A model generated the notes under the pieces. That model made no database searches and had not been told where the DNA came from. It was given only the letters and a program-made list of their open reading frames with translations. A program made the translations under genes and the position numbers. Shown piece after piece: positions 53,780-62,997 of a stretch of 64,000 nucleotides of DNA. This DNA is from Bog-473 sp963782415 (GTDB taxonomy: Bacteria > Actinomycetota > Acidimicrobiia > Acidimicrobiales > RAAP-2): positions 124,001 through 188,000 of the forward strand of contig CAWAJT010000002.1 of the NCBI GenBank assembly GCA_963782415.1. The letters run 5' to 3'. Every line of letters starts with the position of its first letter. Position 1 is the first letter of the stretch.

Positions 53780-54412
53780 GTGGCCCGTCGCCTCGGTCTG
53801 CCCCTGACACCGGTGGTACCGGTGCGCCTCTGCCCGCTGCCCAGCCCGCTCTACACCGTACTGCTCGGCTACAAGGAGTCCCCGGTCGCCGAGGCCCGGG
53901 CGCGCTTCGGTGCCATCGTGCGCGCACTCGTGCACTCCTTCCTCATGACCGAGGGTCCGCGCCTCGCAGCGCACCTCGGAGGTTCCGTCGACGTCGTGGC
54001 GCTGGTCCCGTCGACCCACCGCCCCGGCATGGCGCCCCTCGGACTCGTCGACAAACTCGGGTCCGACGTCCTTGCTGCGCTCCCCTTGGCGCGCTGGGAG
54101 CCGGATCTCCTGGGAGGGGCCCGAGGTGCGGGAGGGCCACCGCCCGTCGCGCACATGCGGCCGGATCCGGCGGCATTCATGCCGCGTGCCGACGACACGC
54201 ATGCGCTCGCCGGGGCGCGGGTCGTGCTCCTCGACGACATCTACGTGAGCGGCGCCCGGTCCCAGAGTGCAGCGGCCGCGCTCCGCCGGTCGGGCGCACT
54301 CGCCGCACTCATCGTGCCGGTCGGGCGCATCCTGCGGCCCGAGCGCGTCGCGCTGCACGCCCGCTTCCTGCGCCGGCAGGCGCCCGACGCCGCGTTCCCG
54401 CCGGGTCGATGA
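53780..54412 (+). CDS. ComF-like phosphoribosyltransferase-fold protein, N-terminus incomplete
   Basis: A type I phosphoribosyltransferase fold with the PRPP-binding loop ARVVLLDDIYVSGAR (about residue 147) and a preceding VDVVALVPSTHR (about 70). In the same frame upstream of GTG 53780, a CVVC pair (53720-53731) and a CFAC pair (53759-53770) form a zinc-ribbon-like motif as in ComF proteins. They are not preceded by a start codon in frame, so either an unusual start or a small frameshift near 53690-53720 hides the true N-terminus. ComF-like proteins act in competence or nucleotide salvage. Here the neighbours are a thioesterase and, convergently, a sensor fragment, so context gives no help. 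Confidence 0.6.
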   Translation: MARRLGLPLTPVVPVRLCPLPSPLYTVLLGYKESPVAEARARFGAIVRALVHSFLMTEGPRLAAHLGGSVDVVALVPSTHRPGMAPLGLVDKLGSDVLAALPLARWEPDLLGGARGAGGPPPVAHMRPDPAAFMPRADDTHALAGARVVLLDDIYVSGARSQSAAAALRRSGALAALIVPVGRILRPERVALHARFLRRQAPDAAFPPGR

Positions 54413-54414
54413 CC

Positions 54415-55188
54415 TCAGCCGGGGCCCTGGGTCGCCATGGTCGCACCGAGCTGGTCGGCGAGCGCAACGGCCACCATGCACTGCTCATGGCTGATGGGCG
54501 TGGAGGGGGTCGGCGTCAAGATGAACGTCCCGATGACATGCCCGCCGCCGCGCACGGGAAGTTCGACGTGCTGTGTCGGCAGGCCGACCGAGGCGGCCGG
54601 CCACCGCAGCGGATTGAGGCGCACCGTGCCGTCCTGGGCGATCCAGGCGCCCCGGCCGGAAGGCTGCGCGCGCACGAAGCGGCAATCCTGCAAGCTCAGC
54701 AAATCACGGAGCTCTCCCGCCACGGCAATCAGGACAAAGTCGGGATCTTCGCCCTCGGCGATGCGCTGGCTCAGGTCATGCAGGCGAGCGATCTCGTCCC
54801 GGCCGAGCGCAGCCGCCAGCCGGTCCCGTCGCCCCCGCGCCGCCAGCTCGCCCACCAGGAGCCCGACGACGACGAAGAGCACTTCTGTCGTGAGGTCGGC
54901 CGAGCGGCTGATGCGGAACGAGCCGTAGGGACGGGTGAGGAGGAAGTCGAAAGAGGCCGCCGCCACGAGCGCGGCCACGAACGCCCGCAGCCGGTTGCCG
55001 GTGGACGCGATAGCCACCGTGACGACGACCAGTATGAGGGCGTCATCTGCACTGTCGACGTGATTGCGCCCGGGAATCAGGACCAACGCCACCGCGATAG
55101 GCGCAATGACGGCCAACGCCCACCGCACCACCGCGCCGGACGCGGCTTCGGGAAGGTGCCAGCGCGTGCGGCGCAGCTCGCCCTTCAA
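54415..55188 (-). CDS. KdpD-like DUF4118/GAF membrane sensor without kinase domain
   Basis: 257 residues from ATG 55188, overlapping the permease stop by four bases. Three to four hydrophobic segments (VVRWALAVIAPIAVALVLI, ALILVVVTVAIAS, FVAALVAAASFDFLL) and the ALVAAASFDFLLTRPYGSFR motif mark the DUF4118 domain of KdpD-type potassium sensors. A linker and a GAF-like domain (about 140-250) follow. There is no His-kinase or ATPase domain, so it cannot phosphorylate on its own. The coupled arrangement with a KimA-like potassium permease suggests a potassium or turgor sensor or partner rather than a relic, but that is inference. Confidence 0.7.
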   Translation of the reverse strand: MKGELRRTRWHLPEAASGAVVRWALAVIAPIAVALVLIPGRNHVDSADDALILVVVTVAIASTGNRLRAFVAALVAAASFDFLLTRPYGSFRISRSADLTTEVLFVVVGLLVGELAARGRRDRLAAALGRDEIARLHDLSQRIAEGEDPDFVLIAVAGELRDLLSLQDCRFVRAQPSGRGAWIAQDGTVRLNPLRWPAASVGLPTQHVELPVRGGGHVIGTFILTPTPSTPISHEQCMVAVALADQLGATMATQGPG

Positions 55189-57590
55189 CCGCTGTCCTCA
55201 GAGGAGGCGGCCACCAGTACTTCGTAAGCAGGATTGATCATCGCCAGCTTCCCCTTGTGCTTGCCGACCATGCCCTCCGCGAGCATCTGTGTCCCACTCC
55301 GCAGGCCGGCAATGGAGCGCCGGCCGAGAAAGACGAACGTGATGCCCTCACCGCTCTCGTCCACGACGACGCACTCAATGGTGGGTACGTCGGACAATGT
55401 CTGGACGCGGATCGACTTGACCCGGCCGGCCACGCGTGCCCGAGTGCGCCAGCGCAGGGAGGCGATCGTCTGCGTACCGGGGACCGGGGAGGACGTCCGG
55501 CCGCCGCTCTTCTTGCGAGACGTCGGCGGCGGCACCGGTTCCCTCCCCCGCTCCTGCGCCAGCAGCTGCTCGAGTTCCAGGCCTGATTCCTGCAGGCCTG
55601 CCGACACATGGAAGGGAATGATCGTCGCGTTCACGTGCGGGAGCTGGCTCACGATGGCCACCATCCGGTCAGCCGTCTGGTCGTGCAGGATCCTGCGCCA
55701 GGCCTTGCCGTAGGAGCGACGGGGCAAGAGCATGCTCACCTCGGTCTCGCCGTCCGCCTGCTCCGCGGCCAGCTCGAGCGCGGCCCGACCGAGCCGGCGG
55801 TCGGGGCAGTCCACGACGTCCAGCGGCAGCCGGGAGAGCCCGAGGCGCTGCCAGCGTTCGATGAGGACGTCCGTCCGGGTGTCATCGATGTTGAAATGCA
55901 CCGCGTGCAGATCGTCTGGCGTCAACGCCCGAGCGTACTGAATGGCCCGCGCTGTCGCCAGGTCGATGCGGTCCACGAGCACCATGACGACGTGGCGCCG
56001 CAGCACCTTCGCCTCGCAGGCCTCCGCCGCCGCGCCCTCTTCGAGAACGGCGTCCTCGGCCCGGTATTCGCGGTTCATCGTCACCAGGGCGTAGACGAGC
56101 AGGGGCATCACGACCACAATGACCCAGGCGCCCTTGCTGAACTCCGAGACGGCGAACACCACGACGACGACAGCACAGACGAAGGCGGCGAAGCCGCTGA
56201 TCGCAAGGCGCTGGCGCCAGTGCTGGTCGCGGTGGCGCAGGTGGTGCGCGGTCATGCCCGCCCCCGCCATGGTGAAGCCCGTGAAGACCCCGATGCCGTA
56301 CATCGGGATCAGGGACGCCACCTGGGCCCGGGTCGCCAGAAGCAGGGCGATGGACGCGCCGGCGAGCAGCAGGATTCCGTTGGAGAACACGAGGCGGTGC
56401 CCCCGCACCGTCAGCTTGCGCGGCAGGAACGAGTCCTCGGCGACGAAGCTCACGAGGAAGGGAAACCCGGTGAAACTCGTATTGGCGGCGAGTATGAGGA
56501 TGAGGGCGGTTGCCGCCTGCAGCGAGTAGTACAGGACGTGCCCCGCCGGCGATGAGCCGTAGACCAAGGTGCCGATCTGGGATATGACGGTCGGAGTGCC
56601 CGAGAGGAACGGCACGGTGTGCGTCAGGGCGGCCAGCACCGAGATCCCGAGGAACATGACGCCGAGAATGCTGCTCATGAGCACCAACGTCGTCCTGGCG
56701 TTCTGTGCCTGTGGCTTCTTGAAGATGCTGACGCCGTTCGATATCGCCTCCGTGCCGGTCATGGCCGAGCTGCCGTTGGCGAAGGCGCGCAGGAGGAAGA
56801 AGGCGGAGACGCCGAGGATCAGGCCGCCACTGGCGTGCCCGACCGGGACAGTGCCGGCGGCGGCCGACTGGTGGGACAGCGTCCCTGCCACTTCGCGGAC
56901 GAGCCCGAAGGCAATCAGGATGGCCATGTTGAAGATGAAGAAGTAGGTCGGGACGGCGAAGACGCGCCCTGCCTCGCGGATGCCGCGCAGGTTGCCGTAG
57001 GCGAGGATCACGACGAAGGCGATACTCATCACCACCGGTACCCAGGTCTGCGTGCCGAGCGCAGGAGCGGCGGAGACGATGGCGTCGGCGCCGGCCGCGA
57101 CGGACACCGCCACCGTGATGGTGTAGCTGATCAGAAGGGCCGCACCTGCGATCTGGGCGACGTTCGGGCCGAAGTTGTCGCGACTCACCACGTAGGAGCC
57201 GCCGGCCTTGGGGTACGAGCGCACGACATCCCGGTACAACATGGTGATGATGGCCAGTACCGCGATGATCGCCCCGGTCATCGGCGTGATGATGGAGAAG
57301 GCCGCTAATCCGGCGATCGGCACCAGAATGCGCAGCATCTCCTCGGTGGCGTACGCCGAGGACGACATGACGTCTGAAGACAAGACGGCGAGAGCGGTGG
57401 GCTTGCCGAGCCGCTGGCCGTGGAGGTCGTCGCTGACCAGAGGAGGCCCGAGGAGCACGCGCTTGACCCGGTAGCGGCGGCTCTCGGGCAGGTTGGCGGC
57501 GATGGTGGTGTCGGTCCGGGTGGGCGACCGAACGAGGTGGTGGACGGCTCGCCCGCTCTCGGGTCCCCCGGTCGTCGCTGGGCCTGACAT
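55185..57590 (-). CDS. KimA-like APC-family potassium permease fused to an OB-fold domain
   Basis: 801 residues. The first 500 or so match the KimA/APC layout: ALAVLSSDVMSSSAYATEE, SYPKAGGSYVVSRDNFG, ITVAVSVAAGADAI, AISNGVSIFKKPQAQNA and LAANTSFTGFPFL, with 12 membrane segments. A cytosolic USP-like part (about 540-680; VVMVLVDRIDLATARAI, HAVHFNIDDT) is as in Bacillus KimA. The last about 85 residues (VAGRVKSIRVQTLSDVPTIE to NPAYEVLVAA) form an OB-fold that in mycobacteria is encoded as a separate neighbouring protein. KimA imports potassium and in Firmicutes is inhibited by cyclic di-AMP. Whether the OB-fold senses RNA, DNA or a nucleotide is open. ATG 57590 lies two bases after the SDR stop. 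Confidence 0.8.
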   Translation of the reverse strand: MSGPATTGGPESGRAVHHLVRSPTRTDTTIAANLPESRRYRVKRVLLGPPLVSDDLHGQRLGKPTALAVLSSDVMSSSAYATEEMLRILVPIAGLAAFSIITPMTGAIIAVLAIITMLYRDVVRSYPKAGGSYVVSRDNFGPNVAQIAGAALLISYTITVAVSVAAGADAIVSAAPALGTQTWVPVVMSIAFVVILAYGNLRGIREAGRVFAVPTYFFIFNMAILIAFGLVREVAGTLSHQSAAAGTVPVGHASGGLILGVSAFFLLRAFANGSSAMTGTEAISNGVSIFKKPQAQNARTTLVLMSSILGVMFLGISVLAALTHTVPFLSGTPTVISQIGTLVYGSSPAGHVLYYSLQAATALILILAANTSFTGFPFLVSFVAEDSFLPRKLTVRGHRLVFSNGILLLAGASIALLLATRAQVASLIPMYGIGVFTGFTMAGAGMTAHHLRHRDQHWRQRLAISGFAAFVCAVVVVVFAVSEFSKGAWVIVVVMPLLVYALVTMNREYRAEDAVLEEGAAAEACEAKVLRRHVVMVLVDRIDLATARAIQYARALTPDDLHAVHFNIDDTRTDVLIERWQRLGLSRLPLDVVDCPDRRLGRAALELAAEQADGETEVSMLLPRRSYGKAWRRILHDQTADRMVAIVSQLPHVNATIIPFHVSAGLQESGLELEQLLAQERGREPVPPPTSRKKSGGRTSSPVPGTQTIASLRWRTRARVAGRVKSIRVQTLSDVPTIECVVVDESGEGITFVFLGRRSIAGLRSGTQMLAEGMVGKHKGKLAMINPAYEVLVAASSEDSG

Positions 57591-57592
57591 GG

Positions 57593-58573
57593 CTACGGTC
57601 TAGCTCCCGGGGCGCCCACCGAGAAGTGCACGCCGGTCAGGTCTTCGGACGCCGCCCAGAGGTCCGCCGCCGAGTGCGGGTCCTGCGCCCGCCGCGAGGG
57701 GCGTGCCACGCGAGGAGGCCCGTAGAGCCCGCCCAGGTGAGCGGGGCCGATGTACTGGCCCGGTCCAACCGAGGCTGATGTGGCCGCACACAGGATGGGA
57801 AGGGCGCCACCGGTCGCCGACTGTCCGAGCAACCTCCCTGCGGCGCGAGCCGCCTTGCGACGCATGCGGCTGGTACCGAGGGCGGCGCCGCTGCCGGCCA
57901 GGTTGCTCCTGGTCCAACCCGGATGCGCGGCCAGGGCGGTGGTGCGCAGCCCGGACGCCTCCAGCCGCCGGCTGAGCTCGGCGGTGAAGAGCAGGTTGGC
58001 GAGCTTGGACGTGCCATAGGACACCCACGTGTTGGTGAAGGCCGCACCAGCGACGTCGTCGGTCCGCAGGCGACCCAAGCGGTGCAGGTGCGAGCTGACG
58101 GTGACGATGCGGGAGCGCTGCGTGGTCACGATGCGGTCGAGGAGGAGGCCGGTCAGAGCGAAGTGGCCCAGGTGGTTGGTCGCCATCTGCAATTCGAAGC
58201 CGTCCGCGGTCTGGCGATAGGGGGTGCCCATGACGCCGGCGTTGTTGATCAACAGATCGAGGCGGGCGTGCCGGGACAGCACTGCATCCGCGGCCTGTCG
58301 CACGGAGACGAGGTCGGCCAGGTCCAGATGGAGCAGCTCGAGCGAAGAGCGCTCGAGCTCGCTCTCCAATTTGTCGCGGGCTTGGCGCCCCCGCTCATCG
58401 TTGCGGCAGGCGAGGATGACGTGGGCACCGTGGTCGGCCAGCTCACGCGCCGTGTGGTAGCCGATCCCGCTGTTCGCCCCGGTGACCAGCGCGATGCGGC
58501 CCGTCTGGTCCCCGATGTCGGCCGCGCTCCAGGTGTCGCCACCCGTCACCTCGCTCCCGGCGATGCGACTCAC
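57593..58573 (-). CDS. Short-chain dehydrogenase/reductase
   Basis: 326 residues from GTG 58573, which overlaps the pirin stop by four bases. The Rossmann fold shows ALVTGANSGIGYHTARELAD (nucleotide loop TGxxxGIG), LLINNAGVMGTP (NNAG) and VTVSSHLHRLGR with the catalytic Ser. WVSYGTSKLANLLFTAELS gives the catalytic Tyr-x3-Lys, and AAHPGWTRSNL the closing loop. The long insert and GWTRSNL resemble retinol-dehydrogenase-like/protochlorophyllide-reductase-type SDRs of actinobacteria. The substrate is unknown. It forms an operon-like unit with the pirin gene upstream, and may act on the same aromatic or flavonoid compounds (inference). Confidence 0.82.
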   Translation of the reverse strand: MSRIAGSEVTGGDTWSAADIGDQTGRIALVTGANSGIGYHTARELADHGAHVILACRNDERGRQARDKLESELERSSLELLHLDLADLVSVRQAADAVLSRHARLDLLINNAGVMGTPYRQTADGFELQMATNHLGHFALTGLLLDRIVTTQRSRIVTVSSHLHRLGRLRTDDVAGAAFTNTWVSYGTSKLANLLFTAELSRRLEASGLRTTALAAHPGWTRSNLAGSGAALGTSRMRRKAARAAGRLLGQSATGGALPILCAATSASVGPGQYIGPAHLGGLYGPPRVARPSRRAQDPHSAADLWAASEDLTGVHFSVGAPGARP

Positions 58574-59532
58574 ACGTTGCCGATGTGGTCGGCGGGCACC
58601 GTGCCGAGCTTGCCGGCTTCGAAGTCCTCGAAGGCCTGCACGATTTCGGCCCGGGTGTTCATGACGAAGGGACCGTGGGCATACACGGGCTCCCCGATCG
58701 GCCGGCCACCGAGAATGAGGACATCGAAAGCCCGCTGGCGTTCGTCTTGGACCGCGTCGGCTCGAAGGGCCAGTGCGTCGCCTGCCCCGAAGACAGCGAG
58801 CTGTCCGGTGCGCAGCGGCCTGGCCTCCGACCCGACGCTCCCGCTTCCCGAGAGGGCGTACACGAGTGCGTTGAACGGGCGCGGCCACGCGAGGACCAGC
58901 TCGGCATCGGGCTCCACCGTGGCGTGCACCAGCGCGATCGGCGTGTGGGTCGAACCGGGACCTTCGTGTCCGGCCACGCGTCCGGCGATCACCCGTATGA
59001 GCGCTCCTCCGTCGGGCGACGTCAACAGCAAGACTTCCTCTGCCTCAATGCCCTGGTAGCGAGGATTGAGCCATTTGTCGGCCGCCGGGAGGTTCACCCA
59101 GAGCTGGACGCCGTGGAACAGGCCACCGGTAGCGATCAACTGCTCCGGCGGCCGCTCAATGTGCAGAAGGCCCGAACCTGCGGTCATCCACTGCGTGGAG
59201 CCGTTGGTGATCAGCCCGCCGCCCCCGATGGAGTCTTGGTGTTGGAACGTCCCGTCGATCATGTAGGTGACCGTCTCGAACCCGCGGTGTGGATGCCACG
59301 GCGTGCCTTTTGGTTCCCCGGGTGCGTACTCGACCTCGCCCATCTGGTCCATGTGGACGAAGGGGTCGAGGTCGGTGATGGGGACGCCGGCGAAGGCCCG
59401 ACGAACCGGAAAACCCTCGCCCTCGTAGCCCGATGGCGCGTCTGTCACCGTTCTGACCGGGCGGATGCCGTCCGGCGCGACGGCGGCGAGGCGCGGAAGC
59501 GTCAGGTTGTCGGGGACGGTCACTGCTGGCAT
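58570..59532 (-). CDS. Pirin family protein
   Basis: 320 residues, ATG 59532 (MPAVTVPDNLTL). Double cupin fold: the N-terminal cupin has the metal-ligand block TPWHPHRGFETVTYMIDG and GGLITNGSTQWMTAGSGLLH. The C-terminal cupin has LVYALSGSGSVG and GQLAVFGAGDAL, then RPIGEPVYAHGPFVMNTRAE. Bacterial pirins bind iron; some degrade quercetin-like flavonoids, others bind the pyruvate dehydrogenase E1 subunit. The function here cannot be decided. Its stop overlaps the SDR start by four bases, implying co-translation. The 133 bases upstream separate it from the aldo/keto reductase, which runs in the same direction. Confidence 0.85.
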   Translation of the reverse strand: MPAVTVPDNLTLPRLAAVAPDGIRPVRTVTDAPSGYEGEGFPVRRAFAGVPITDLDPFVHMDQMGEVEYAPGEPKGTPWHPHRGFETVTYMIDGTFQHQDSIGGGGLITNGSTQWMTAGSGLLHIERPPEQLIATGGLFHGVQLWVNLPAADKWLNPRYQGIEAEEVLLLTSPDGGALIRVIAGRVAGHEGPGSTHTPIALVHATVEPDAELVLAWPRPFNALVYALSGSGSVGSEARPLRTGQLAVFGAGDALALRADAVQDERQRAFDVLILGGRPIGEPVYAHGPFVMNTRAEIVQAFEDFEAGKLGTVPADHIGNV

Positions 59533-59665
59533 CGCAGCCTCACTCTCTGGAGCAGGCGCGCCCGGCCTTCACATGTGAGGGTCGCGTGGAGCGCGCATCA
59601 GACGGACACGTGTAGAACATGGTTCGAATGCGTTCTGTTCCACCCGGTCCGGCGGGCGGACCCGT

Positions 59666-60526
59666 TCAGGAGGCGTCGAGGCGTGCCACCTGCTCCGCCG
59701 TCAACGTCAGATCGGCGGCGGCGGCCGATGCGATCGCTGTCTCAGGGCGGCTGCTCCCGGGGATCGGGATCACCCGCGAGCCCTTGGCGAGCATCCAGGC
59801 CAAGGTCACTTGCTGGGGGCTGGCGCCGATTTCCTCGGCCACCTCGGCGAACGCCGGGAAGTTCTGCTCAATCGCATCGGAGCGCCCGATGCCGCCCATC
59901 GGGCTCCACGGGATGAAGACGATGCCTAGTTTCTCGCAATGCGCAAGCTCGTTCTCGGAGGAGCGGAAGCGGGGGGAGAACTCGTTCTGGACGCTGACCA
60001 GGCGGCCGTCGAGGACCTCCTGCGCCTCGTCGATCTGCGCCACGGTGGCGTTGGAGACGCCCGCCATGAGGATCTTGCCTTCGTCCAAAAGGTCGGCGAG
60101 GGCTCCCACCGATTCGGCCCAGGGGACCGAGGGGTCCGGCCGGTGATACTGGTAGAGGCCGATGGCGTCCACGCCCAGCGCTTTGAGAGAGGCCTCGCAC
60201 GCCTGCTTCACGTAAGCGGGGTCGCCGTGCACGGTCCAGCTTCCGTCACCCGGACGGCGATGGCCACCCTTGGTGGCGACCACCACGTCGTCGGTGGCGC
60301 CGCCGTAGGCCGCCAACGCCTCGGCCACGAGCTCTTCGCCGTGGCCGTGCTCCTGCACGCCGAGGGAGTATGCGTCTGCCGTGTCGATGATGGTGACGCC
60401 CGCGTCGAGGGACGCATGAATGGTCGCGATGGCCTGGCGCCGATCGGGTCGTCCTTCGATGGAGAGCGGCATTTCGCCCAGTCCGATGGCGCTGACGGTC
60501 CTGTTGCCGATGGGACGTTGCTGCAT
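59666..60526 (-). CDS. Aldo/keto reductase
   Basis: 286 residues; ATG 60526 (MQQRPIGNRTVSAIGLG) follows GAGGAGGACCCC. The catalytic tetrad is seen as DTADAYSLG (Asp, Tyr), VVVATKGGH (Lys) and LYQYHRPDPSVPW (His). The cofactor-binding end is VIPIPGSSRPETAIAS. This is the NADPH-dependent oxidoreductase branch near AKR11/YdhF-like proteins and differs from the other reductase in the window (5593). The substrate is unknown. It precedes the pirin-SDR pair in the same direction, so a three-gene redox unit is possible. Confidence 0.85.
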   Translation of the reverse strand: MQQRPIGNRTVSAIGLGEMPLSIEGRPDRRQAIATIHASLDAGVTIIDTADAYSLGVQEHGHGEELVAEALAAYGGATDDVVVATKGGHRRPGDGSWTVHGDPAYVKQACEASLKALGVDAIGLYQYHRPDPSVPWAESVGALADLLDEGKILMAGVSNATVAQIDEAQEVLDGRLVSVQNEFSPRFRSSENELAHCEKLGIVFIPWSPMGGIGRSDAIEQNFPAFAEVAEEIGASPQQVTLAWMLAKGSRVIPIPGSSRPETAIASAAAADLTLTAEQVARLDAS

Positions 60527-60887
60527 GGGGTCCTCCTCGCGTGGTCGAGCGGGCCGCGCCACGACGATCTTCCTTCGCGGCCGCCTGTCGTCTACTACCC
60601 GACCACGCGGAGCGCAATCCGGTAGCCGGTCAGCCGGTGTCGGGGCGCGCCCACGTACAGGCGTTCCGAAGACGTATTGCCGTTCGCCGCCGGATCCCCA
60701 CCGGATCCCAGCTCGATCCCCGCCGGATCTGCACAGGGCGGGAACTGTAGGCTCACGGCCGACCGAACCTGGGTGGGTCCGGGGTGGGGGAGCGCCGGCC
60801 ATACTGCGCCGATCTGACTGCGTGGCTCCAACTCATTGCCTCGGCGCATCGTTGTACGCGGTGGGGAGGGAAAGCAGTGAGAAATCG

Positions 60888-62601
60888 ATGACGGCGCGTC
60901 GCAACCTTTGGCTGAGAAGGTCGTGTCGGCGCTCGGCGGTCGGGGTGATGGCAGGTCTCACCTTGGCGCTCGTGTTCGCTGCGGGTGCGTCGCGTGATTG
61001 GTTCGCCAGACCGACGCCGTGGTTGGGAATCACGCCGGCCGCCGCGGCCACCGCTCCTGCATCCGTGGACTGCCATCCACCCAGCCGATGGCAGTCCACC
61101 AAGGCGGTGGGTATAGCCGGTGTCGCATCTGATTTCGACTTGACGTCCTTCGACGGCACGGTGATCAGGATCCACTGGTTCCCCGATCCCTCAGCGAATG
61201 GCGCGCCTCGTCCGACCGTGCTCATGGGTCCGGGTTGGGGTTCGCCTGGAGACACGGACACCGCTCAGGCGGGGATCCAAGGGGCGTTGAGCATTGCGCA
61301 ACTCTGGCAAGGCGGCTTCAACGTCTTGACGTGGGACCCCAGGGGATTCGGTCAGTCCACCGGAGCGGCCGAGGTGGACAGCCCGAACCGCGAGGGCCGC
61401 GATGTCTCGGCCATGATCAACTGGGTTGCGCAACAGCGTGGCGTCCAGTTGGAGCGTGCCGGCGTCCCTCGGATCGGCATGGTCGGTGAGTCCTATGGCG
61501 GTGGCATCCAGTTCGCCGCCGCCGAGCGGGATTGCCGCATTGATGCCATCGCCCCCACCATCGCGTGGCATTCGCTGGGGACCAGCCTGGACAAGAACCA
61601 GACGCCCAAAGCGGGGTGGGGGAACATCCTCGCCAGCGTGTCGGCGTCGGCCAAGCTCGACCCGGAGATCACGGCAACGGATCACGAGATGAATTCGACG
61701 GGCGTGATCGATGCACAGGGGGTCGCCTTCTTCAAGGGCCGCGGACCGGCCCAGTTCCTCTCGAAGGTCAGAGTTCCGACCTTGATCCTGCAGGGCACCG
61801 TCGATGATCTGTTCACGCTCGACGAGGGGATCGCCAATTACCGAGGACCTGCAGCACCGGGGCACGACGGTCTCCATGGCATGGTTTTGCGGCGGGCACG
61901 GCGTCTGCCTGACGAACCCGGGCACGGCCCTTGAGGTGGGTCCACTCTCCTTGGCGTGGATGCAGCGGTACGTGGCGCGCGACGCCACGGCACACGTGCT
62001 CACGGGGTTCACGTTCGTCGATCAGAACGGGACGACGTACGCAGCGTCCCATTATCCGCCCACCTCGGGTGCTCCCATCGTCGCGAAGGGCGCGGGCACC
62101 TTGGACCTCAAAGCGGGAGGCGGTTCGGGACCGCCGACGGTCGCCGCGAATGCTCAGGCGGCCAATGTGGTCGACAGTGTGGCATACCCCGTTACACCAG
62201 CTCCGGCGACCAACGCGGCCAACATCACGGTACGGGTGACGCGTGCGGCCGTCGTTGTCGGAGCACCGAGGCTGTCGGCGACCTACTCCGGCACTGCGGC
62301 CCCGGGGACGCGGCCGTCCCGGGTGTTCGCGCAACTGGTCGACCCCGCGACGGGCATCGTGCTCAACAATCAGATCACGCCCATCCCCGTAACACTCGAC
62401 GGCCGCCAGCACACGCTCACCGTCCCACTCGAGACCATTGATTACACGGCAACTACGGGTTCGTCGCTCGAGCTGCAGCTGGTCGCCACGACCACCGCGT
62501 ACATCACTCCGAGGCTTGGTGGGACGATCACGTTCGCTCGGGTGCGGGTTTCACTTCCAACCGTGCGCGGGCTGCGGGTCGTCCAGCGCGGCGAAGGGTA
62601 A
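60888..62601 (+). CDS. Secreted alpha/beta hydrolase (CocE/Xaa-Pro peptidase-like), frameshifted
   Basis: ATG 60888 begins a signal peptide (RRSAVGVMAGLTLALVFAAG, ending AAAATAPAS). The hydrolase domain has TVLMGPGWGSPGD, FNVLTWDPRGFGQSTGAA and the nucleophile elbow MVGESYGGGIQFAA (GxSxG intact); PTLILQGTVDDLFTLDEG gives the Asp. At about 61845 the frame shifts: one extra base in the stretch coding NYRGP separates it from DLQHRGTTVSMAWFCGGHG, which holds the catalytic His. A C-terminal beta-sandwich (about residues 430-570) is like those of X-Pro dipeptidyl peptidase/cocaine esterase types. It would hydrolyse an ester or dipeptide outside the cell. Confidence 0.75.
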
Positions 62602-62997
62602 CTGGCGAGCGGCTGAACATGGGCGCCGCCACCTCGCCAAGAGGCTGACCGCTCGAGCTGGTGGTGGGGCTAGCTGGAATCGAACCAGCGACCTCAGCAT
62701 TGTCAGGGAGATCCGAGGATTCTCTCTCCGTCCCGATGCGTGCCGGCACATGCCGATTTCGCTGGTCACCTGACTCGAGCGGCTTAGAGCGTGGGACGTG
62801 CTGGAAGCCAGTGGGACGTGCTGAGACCCAATTGTTGGGATGAAGTTGGGACCGAGAACGCAATTCTCGCGGAACGCAGCATCGAAATTGCGCCGTCCAC
62901 CGCAACGTCTCCGGCCATCCCAACAGATGGTGTGGGGGTACGGAAGGTTCGCACAACAGGTACGCCCCGTACGGCACGTATGGGATACAGGGCTTGA
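62602..62997. other. Intergenic region around a tRNA remnant
   Basis: Apart from the tRNA-Val 3' remnant at 62662-62706 no gene is supported. GTGGGACGTGCTG occurs twice (around 62789 and 62809), a short direct repeat 20 bases apart. To the right of the remnant the DNA looks visibly lower in GC than to the left, but I have not computed it. Confidence 0.4.
62662..62706 (-). other. 3' half of a tRNA-Val(GAC) gene, probable attachment site
   Basis: On the minus strand the sequence reads from the anticodon loop CTGACAA through TGCTG, AGGTC and the T arm GCTGG-TTCGATT-CCAGC to acceptor TAGCCCC, A and CCA. The 5' half (acceptor GGGGCTA, D arm, anticodon-stem CAGCA) is absent: directly upstream of the loop lies unrelated GGATCTCC. 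A remnant starting exactly at the anticodon loop is typical of a site left by a tyrosine-recombinase integrative element. In that model the element lies at higher coordinates, outside and to the right of this point. Confidence 0.7.
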
